A stretch of 64,000 nt of DNA, from NCBI RefSeq assembly GCF_946481145.1, contig NZ_CAMLMJ010000015.1, positions 1 to 64,000 on the forward strand, written 5' to 3'. The translations under genes were made by a program, and so were the position numbers. The notes beneath the pieces were generated by a model. It searched no databases. It saw only the letters and a list, made by a program, of their open reading frames with translations, and was not told where the DNA came from. This DNA comes from an uncultured Sediminibacterium sp. Lineage in GTDB: Bacteria; Bacteroidota; Bacteroidia; Chitinophagales; Chitinophagaceae. Each line of letters opens with the position of its first letter. The first letter of the stretch is position 1. Of this stretch, positions 58,978 through 64,000 are shown piece after piece.

Positions 58978-61198
58978 ATAACCCCTTTTTTTTCTTTAGG
59001 AATACATGAAACATGGTTCCTTTATTCACGATACTCTCCACGGCAATCTTTCCTTCAAGGGCTTCAATCTGGTTCTTGATGATGTACAAACCAAGCCCTT
59101 TTCCATCTTTGTTATCATGAAAACGCTGATATAGACCAAATATTTTGTTGCCAAATTTTTCCATGTTAATACCGAGTCCATTATCCTTTACATAAAGGAT
59201 AATAAATTCCCCATCTTCCTCTGTACTTATCTGCACTTTAGGCAATCTGCCCTCCTTTCGGTACTTGATTGCATTAGTCAATAAATTCAATAATACGCTG
59301 TGAATGATCTTCCTCGAAAAATACATTCCTGGGGCTTTTGAAAAGTCTGATTCGATGGTTACTTCATTGAGACGGATATCTTCCGAAATTAAATCCTGCA
59401 CTTTTTTCAGCTCTTCCTCAAATTGCAGGAATTCTTCTCTATCGGCCTTATTACTTCTGGAGGAAAGAATTTCATTGAGGTCATTCAAAGTAGCGTGTAA
59501 TCGGTTTACACTGGTTTCCATTTTATCCAGGAAAATAGTATTACGTTCAGACAAATTGCCACGGTCGAATAAATCGAGCAGGTTGATCAGGTTGGCGACA
59601 GGTGCACGCAAATTATGCGATGTGATATAAGCAAATTGTTGTAATTCGCTGTTACTGTGCATCAGTTCCTGTGTAAGTTCTTTTAGTTCAATTTCTTTTT
59701 GTTTGATTTCATCTACATCTAAATGAATACCCGACAAACGTATGGCGTTATTGTTTTCATCGCGCATAGATGCCTTACTCATGGTTAATATCCATTTCCA
59801 CCTTTTATCTTTGGTGCGCAGGCGGATCATGGCCTGGTATGAATTGGTTTCACCATTCAAATGTTGCTGCAACAGTTGCATGATGGTTTCTTTCTCATTG
59901 GGATGAAGCAGGCTTTCAAATGTTTCAATGGTATCTGGCAATCCATCGGGTTCATAACCGAGCATTAATTTCCACTGGTTATTATAATAAACTTCCCCGG
60001 TTTTGATATTCCAATCCCATATACCCAACCCAGCCGCCTCGGTGGCCATTTCCAAACGCTCTTCGCTAATCTTTAATAATTGCTGGGCATTGGCTCGTTC
60101 CGCTATTTCTTTTTCCAGTTCCCTGGTACGTCTGCGTACTGCATTACGTAAGGAGAAACCGTAGAGGATCGACAAAAGCAATAAAGTGAGAACAGCTATG
60201 ATTACATAAATAATATTGCGTAAATACCTGGAAGTAACTTTTTTGGTACCATCATAAAGAAATCCATTCAAGTCAGGTTGTTTTTTTATGATGCCCAATT
60301 TTTCATGTACATCTACAATATGTCTCCACCTGCCCTCGTTCATATGACCTATTTCAACCAGGTCGGGAAGAATCAGTTTGCGCATGGCTTCTGCTTCCAC
60401 CAATAAATCATCTTTGGTTACACCTCTTTCTTTAACACCGGGTAATGTTAAAATATAATCGGCGATTTCGCTTGTATGACTCATCGCATATTCCCATCCT
60501 TTAAAAGTGGCATTACGAAAACCGGCAATTGTTTGGGGATCGGAGTCGGCTATTTTTTTTCTCGTGAAAAGAATATCACCATAAAAATCGATCCCGTAAT
60601 TAATAGGTAATATAAAAGAAGGTTCAACCCCCATTTTAAGCAGTTGATTAACTTCAACCGTTATGTATGCGGAAATTGCATCGGCTTTACCATTAACCAG
60701 ATCGGTATTGTTCCAGGTATGGGATAGTACATGTAATGAATCGGGATTGATCCCTTCTTTCAGGAAAACCGCTTTTAATTCTGTCCAGCCCTGGTCCTCA
60801 GAAGCCATCAACCTTTTGCCAATTAAATCGGATGGTAAATTGATATTTCTTTCTTTGACCGAAAGAATAGTGTAAGGTGAATGTTGAAATATGGCCCCCA
60901 GGGCAACCACAGGCTCGCCTTTGGCATATTGAACCACCAGGTCGGACCCAGTAATACCAAAATCAGCCCTTCCTGCCAATACTTCCGGCACAGCCGCATG
61001 AGTAGGATCACCGGGTATCAATTTAACTTTCAACCCTTCCTCTTTATAATACCCTTTATATTCTGCTGCATAATAGCCAGCAAACTGAAACTGATGCCAC
61101 CATTTAAGCTGCACACGCAAAGAATCATCAGCGGCCAATGTTTTGCCACAGAAACACAGAATCACTAGTACAAGTATGTAGTATCTACTTAATTTCAT
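58970..61198 (-). CDS. sensor histidine kinase with NMT1/THI5-like periplasmic domain, PAS and HATPase
   Basis: The 742-residue protein has a signal peptide (MKLSRYYILVLVILCFCGKT). A periplasmic solute-binding domain of the NMT1/THI5 type follows (about 25-320: LKWWHQFQFAGYYAAEYKGY, VLAGRADFGITGSDLVVQYA, IFQHSPYTILSVKERNINLP). After a membrane helix (NIIYVIIAVLTLLLLSILYG, about 335-355) come a coiled linker, a PAS domain (ISEERLEMATEAAGLGIWDW), and the kinase with FAYITSHNLRAPVANLINLL and LTNAIKYRKEGRLP. The receiver gene overlaps its 3' end. It should sense a small molecule that binds like a pyrimidine or ABC substrate; the ligand is unknown. ATG 61198 gives the signal peptide. Confidence 0.93.
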   Translation of the reverse strand: MKLSRYYILVLVILCFCGKTLAADDSLRVQLKWWHQFQFAGYYAAEYKGYYKEEGLKVKLIPGDPTHAAVPEVLAGRADFGITGSDLVVQYAKGEPVVALGAIFQHSPYTILSVKERNINLPSDLIGKRLMASEDQGWTELKAVFLKEGINPDSLHVLSHTWNNTDLVNGKADAISAYITVEVNQLLKMGVEPSFILPINYGIDFYGDILFTRKKIADSDPQTIAGFRNATFKGWEYAMSHTSEIADYILTLPGVKERGVTKDDLLVEAEAMRKLILPDLVEIGHMNEGRWRHIVDVHEKLGIIKKQPDLNGFLYDGTKKVTSRYLRNIIYVIIAVLTLLLLSILYGFSLRNAVRRRTRELEKEIAERANAQQLLKISEERLEMATEAAGLGIWDWNIKTGEVYYNNQWKLMLGYEPDGLPDTIETFESLLHPNEKETIMQLLQQHLNGETNSYQAMIRLRTKDKRWKWILTMSKASMRDENNNAIRLSGIHLDVDEIKQKEIELKELTQELMHSNSELQQFAYITSHNLRAPVANLINLLDLFDRGNLSERNTIFLDKMETSVNRLHATLNDLNEILSSRSNKADREEFLQFEEELKKVQDLISEDIRLNEVTIESDFSKAPGMYFSRKIIHSVLLNLLTNAIKYRKEGRLPKVQISTEEDGEFIILYVKDNGLGINMEKFGNKIFGLYQRFHDNKDGKGLGLYIIKNQIEALEGKIAVESIVNKGTMFHVFLKKKKGLYD

Positions 61199-61259
61199 GC
61201 AGGTACTCAAAGATTAGCTTATCTCAATATACAGGATTCTGGCTGTAATTGCAGCTTTT

Positions 61260-61603
61260 GTTGAGGGGGTGTGAATTGTGAATGGTGAATTGTGAATGGG
61301 AGGCATACTGTGCGGGGAAAATTGGCTTCAAGCTTCAAGCCGCAAGCTGCAAGCCTTGATGGGTGCTTTTTATAGACTTTCTGCTTCTAATGGAATTAAA
61401 GGTAGGGTACCGAATTAGAAAATTTAAAGTCAGTTGCTTAAAGAAATATTGGGTTGGAGTAAATGCACAATCGCTATTAATAGGGGCGTGAATTGTGAAT
61501 TGTGAATTGTGAAAATAGAAACCCCTTTATTGACCATTGACAATTGACAATTCACACCCCCTATTGACCATTGACAATTGACAATTCACACCTCACACCT
61601 CAC
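61260..61603. repeat. nested repeat: GTGAATTGTGAATGG words enclosing type B copy 4
   Basis: The outer arms are GTGTGAATTGTGAATGGTGA (61269-61300) and the CACACC-flanked ACCATTGACAATTGACAATTC blocks (61530-61600). Inside are GCGGGGAAAATTGGCTTCAAG, AAGCCGCAAGCTGCAAGC words, the head CTTGATGGGTGCTTTTTATA, and the TCAGTTGCTTAAAGAAATA block of type B, which ends CGCTATTAATAG. The DsbD stop (TGA) is inside the last word. Confidence 0.85.
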
Positions 61604-63462
61604 TCCCCCACCCCACATCTCAGCCATTCCAAATACTGCCCGGCATTGGGGGTGTAGCCGATGGGGTGAGTTAATAATTTTCCTTCGGGGGTGATTGCTA
61701 CGTAAAGGGGTTGGGTTACCTGCTTGAAATGGGTAGACTGAAAATTGGCCCACTTATCTCCAATTGTTCGGATGGATGTTGATCTTTGTGATACGGGTAG
61801 TGGCGCTTTATCATCTACATAGAGTGAGAGTAGTATATATTTTTCTTTGAGCATGTTTGCGATGGCTGGTTTGCTCCAAACATTTTCTTCCATCTTCCGA
61901 CAGTTGACACATGCCCAACCCGTGAAATCGATCAGGATGGGTTTATTGGTTGCTTTTGCTTTTTGAATGGCCGCTTCGAAATCATTTATTATTGGAGAGA
62001 GTTGTTGATTCGTTGTGTTTTCATTTTGTTTGTATACACTATAATGTGTGGGTGGTGGGAAGCCACTCAGAAAAGATAAACCATTATGACCTTTTGGCCC
62101 CAATGCAGGAAGCAGGTAAAGCGCGAACAATATTATACCTATCGCTAATCCAAACCTGAACTTACTGATCATCCTTTTCCCTTGCCTATACCATTCGCCC
62201 AAATTCAACAGGTAAATACCCATGGCGATAAATATCAATACCCATATCCCGATAAAGACTTCCCGCTTTAAAATACCCCAGTGCATGACCAGGTCTGCAT
62301 TAGATAAAAATTTAAAGGCAAGTGCCAGTTCAATAAATGCCAATGATTTTTTAAATGTCTCCAGCCAGCCTCCCGATTTTGGCAATTTTTTTAACCATTG
62401 CGGAAAGATGGCGAATAGTCCGAAGGGCAGTCCCAACGCGACGCCAAATCCTGCTAGTCCTGCCGTGAGTAACCATGCCCCACCAGATAAAGTGCCCACC
62501 AGCAATGAACCCAAAATTGGACCTGTACAGGAAAAAGAAACAATCACCAGTGTGAGCGACATAAAAAATATCCCAGTTTGCTTGGATGCTCCAGTTGCCA
62601 GAGAACTGGGCAATGAAATGGTAAAGAGTCCAAAGAAGGATAGTGCAAAAAACAAAAAGACCAGAAAGAAAATCAGGTTGAGGGGAACGCTGGTTGCGAT
62701 ATTATTGAGTAGCTCTGGTTTTAATCCTTTTACCAGATGGAAGGGAAGTGATGCGGTAATATAAATCAGGAAAATAAATCCGCCATACAACACTCCATTT
62801 TTAATCGCCTGTTTTCTGTTTGATGCCCGATGCGTAAAAAAAGAAACCGTAACAGGTATCATCGGAAAAACGCAGGGCGTTAATAAAGCGAGTAGTCCCC
62901 CGGCAAGTCCAAGTAAAAATATCTTCCATGCAGAGGAAGCCTTTGTTCCCTGGTTTGCTGAACCACAATCATACAACGGATTTAACAAATCCAGGTTAGT
63001 CAAGTCAATAGCGTTTGCAGCATCTACCTCTCCTCCTTCCAACGCTACTTCAAATGGAAATTCAAAAGAAAGAAACTGATCATCTTCTCTATAAAAACCA
63101 TTCATACGTCCTTTTAAAACTTTGGGGACTTTACTATTAAAAACGAGTTCCGCGCTTAAGTTTGTTCCTGTTTTGTAAACCCTGCTTTTGTCGGGCGGGA
63201 AAACGGGATCAATTTCTTCGATACTCGCTCCTGTTATTTCAGAAAGTTTGCCTGTTGCATTCAGCAGTTCTATTATCGGTCCGGTTAATGCCAATTTTTT
63301 ATTAGTGGCATAAACAACGGTTGACTTGCTTCCTTTTATTTCAATGGATAGTGTATATTCTTTCTCCGACTTTGCTTTTGCCTGTACGTTAAACGATAAT
63401 TGCGCTTGTGCAGAAAATGCTGCTGTTAATAACAGCAGCGTTACGAGAATTCCTTTGTTCAT
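61600..63462 (-). CDS. dsbD: DsbD-like thiol:disulfide interchange protein
   Basis: The 620-residue protein has a signal peptide (MNKGILVTLLLLTAAFSAQA) and an N-terminal periplasmic domain (about 20-165). A DsbD-type membrane part (about 180-470) carries the two conserved cysteines in LLTPCVFPMIPVTVSFFTH and SFSCTGPILGSLLVGT. A C-terminal thioredoxin-like domain has FTGWACVNCRKMEEN (CxxC near residue 535). It carries reducing power from the cytoplasm to periplasmic thiols. ATG 63462 is one base after the stop of the upstream beta-barrel gene, so they are co-transcribed. Confidence 0.94.
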   Translation of the reverse strand: MNKGILVTLLLLTAAFSAQAQLSFNVQAKAKSEKEYTLSIEIKGSKSTVVYATNKKLALTGPIIELLNATGKLSEITGASIEEIDPVFPPDKSRVYKTGTNLSAELVFNSKVPKVLKGRMNGFYREDDQFLSFEFPFEVALEGGEVDAANAIDLTNLDLLNPLYDCGSANQGTKASSAWKIFLLGLAGGLLALLTPCVFPMIPVTVSFFTHRASNRKQAIKNGVLYGGFIFLIYITASLPFHLVKGLKPELLNNIATSVPLNLIFFLVFLFFALSFFGLFTISLPSSLATGASKQTGIFFMSLTLVIVSFSCTGPILGSLLVGTLSGGAWLLTAGLAGFGVALGLPFGLFAIFPQWLKKLPKSGGWLETFKKSLAFIELALAFKFLSNADLVMHWGILKREVFIGIWVLIFIAMGIYLLNLGEWYRQGKRMISKFRFGLAIGIILFALYLLPALGPKGHNGLSFLSGFPPPTHYSVYKQNENTTNQQLSPIINDFEAAIQKAKATNKPILIDFTGWACVNCRKMEENVWSKPAIANMLKEKYILLSLYVDDKAPLPVSQRSTSIRTIGDKWANFQSTHFKQVTQPLYVAITPEGKLLTHPIGYTPNAGQYLEWLRCGVGE

Positions 63463-63463
63463 C

Positions 63464-64000
63464 CTATTTTGCTTTTTTTGCCAGTCTGTAAATAGCGCCA
63501 ATACTCAGGGTGCTGAATTTTCCCTGCAGTGCATTATTTGATGGATCTCCGATTCGTGAAAGTCCATGGCGATAACGTGCTGACAGACCGAAACGGTTGG
63601 GAAGGTATTCAAGGGTTGTTTGAAGGAACCATTGTGTTTGATTAGTGTGCTGGTAAATATCCTGTTCTACCCCATTCGTTTTTTGATACCCATTAAGTGC
63701 CAATGATAATTCCGGGCCTGCTTTCATCATCCATTGTCTTTTTTTACCCAGGTGCAGTCCGAACTGTAACGGTAAATCCAATGTTGCCATCCTTATACCA
63801 TTAGCAGTATTACCTGTTCTTAATTGGGATAATGCTATCTCCGGATGAATAAAAAAAGCTTTACTAACCGGCACACCAACGACAAAATGAGTTCTCCAGC
63901 CCTGTGCGGCGGATAAATATCCCGGGGCATTTGCTGCCCTTAACATGGCATACTGACCTGAAGCTCCTATTGCAAATACAGAAGCAATACCATTGCCTTT
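63464..64000 (-). CDS. outer membrane beta-barrel protein, 5' end beyond the window
   Basis: The frame stays open from the stop at 63464 to the right edge, through KGNGIASVFAIGASGQYAM before the first internal Met. This means the gene begins outside the window. The visible 178 residues show alternating beta strands (THFVVGVPVSKAFFIHPEIA, LQFGLHLGKKRQWMMKAGPE, STLSIGAIYRLAKK), typical of the porin-like OMP_b-brl families in this phylum. It is one base upstream of dsbD. Confidence 0.8.
   Translation of the reverse strand, partial: KGNGIASVFAIGASGQYAMLRAANAPGYLSAAQGWRTHFVVGVPVSKAFFIHPEIALSQLRTGNTANGIRMATLDLPLQFGLHLGKKRQWMMKAGPELSLALNGYQKTNGVEQDIYQHTNQTQWFLQTTLEYLPNRFGLSARYRHGLSRIGDPSNNALQGKFSTLSIGAIYRLAKKAK

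Overview
The window looks like chromosomal DNA of a member of the Bacteroidota, most probably family Chitinophagaceae (Sediminibacterium, Hydrotalea or Ferruginibacter-like). This is inferred from the type IX secretion plug protein, the TamL-type BamA-like lipoprotein, an Oar-like TonB-dependent receptor, LytS/LytTR pairs, promoters of the TTTG-N19-TAnnTTTG class, and moderately AT-rich DNA. There are about 56 protein genes, one SRP RNA, and no rRNA, tRNA, CRISPR array, prophage or recognisable transposase.

Layout. 0-3.3 kb: an ECF sigma factor operon running leftwards (sigma, an inner-membrane/beta-barrel fusion, a lipoprotein). 3.5-6.6 kb: a GCS2-type amidoligase and an ATP-grasp ligase, with a divergent esterase; this is the best candidate for an uncharacterised metabolite pathway. 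6.8-10 kb: TonB-dependent receptor. 10.3-14.4 kb: ribBA, phoH, rpe and a TPR lipoprotein. 15.3-21.2 kb: a TolB-like propeller protein, a glycerophosphodiester phosphodiesterase, membrane proteins, and the first LytS/LytTR pair. 22-28.7 kb: DinB/YafY, small membrane proteins, bestrophin, a universal stress protein and an OmpR-type two-component pair. 28.9-33.7 kb: S9 peptidase, Gfo/Idh oxidoreductase, transaldolase-like aldolase and the SRP RNA. 33.8-39.8 kb: T9SS plug, LolC/E-like permease, a TrmH-type methyltransferase and TamL. 40-50.6 kb: a stretch rich in tRNA-related genes (truB, proS, miaA, cca, Sua5/YrdC) with lipoprotein, FadL-like and glycosyltransferase genes between them. 50.7-56 kb: dapD, an EamA transporter, and an operon with a LiaF-like protein, a DUF4288 protein and the second LytS/LytTR pair. 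56.5-61.2 kb: three response regulators and a sensor kinase with an NMT1/THI5-like periplasmic domain. 61.6-64 kb: a DsbD-like protein and a beta-barrel protein cut by the window edge.

The most striking non-coding signal is a superfamily of modular intergenic hairpin elements. Each has arms made of short degenerate tandem words. The word is the same in both arms of one locus but differs between loci. Some elements carry a conserved core of about 110-150 bp, or a near-perfect palindrome of about 60 bp. In at least nine genes the stop codon lies inside the first repeat word. A second signal is that six genes have the Bacteroidota -7 promoter box only 4-6 bp before the start codon, which predicts leaderless mRNAs.
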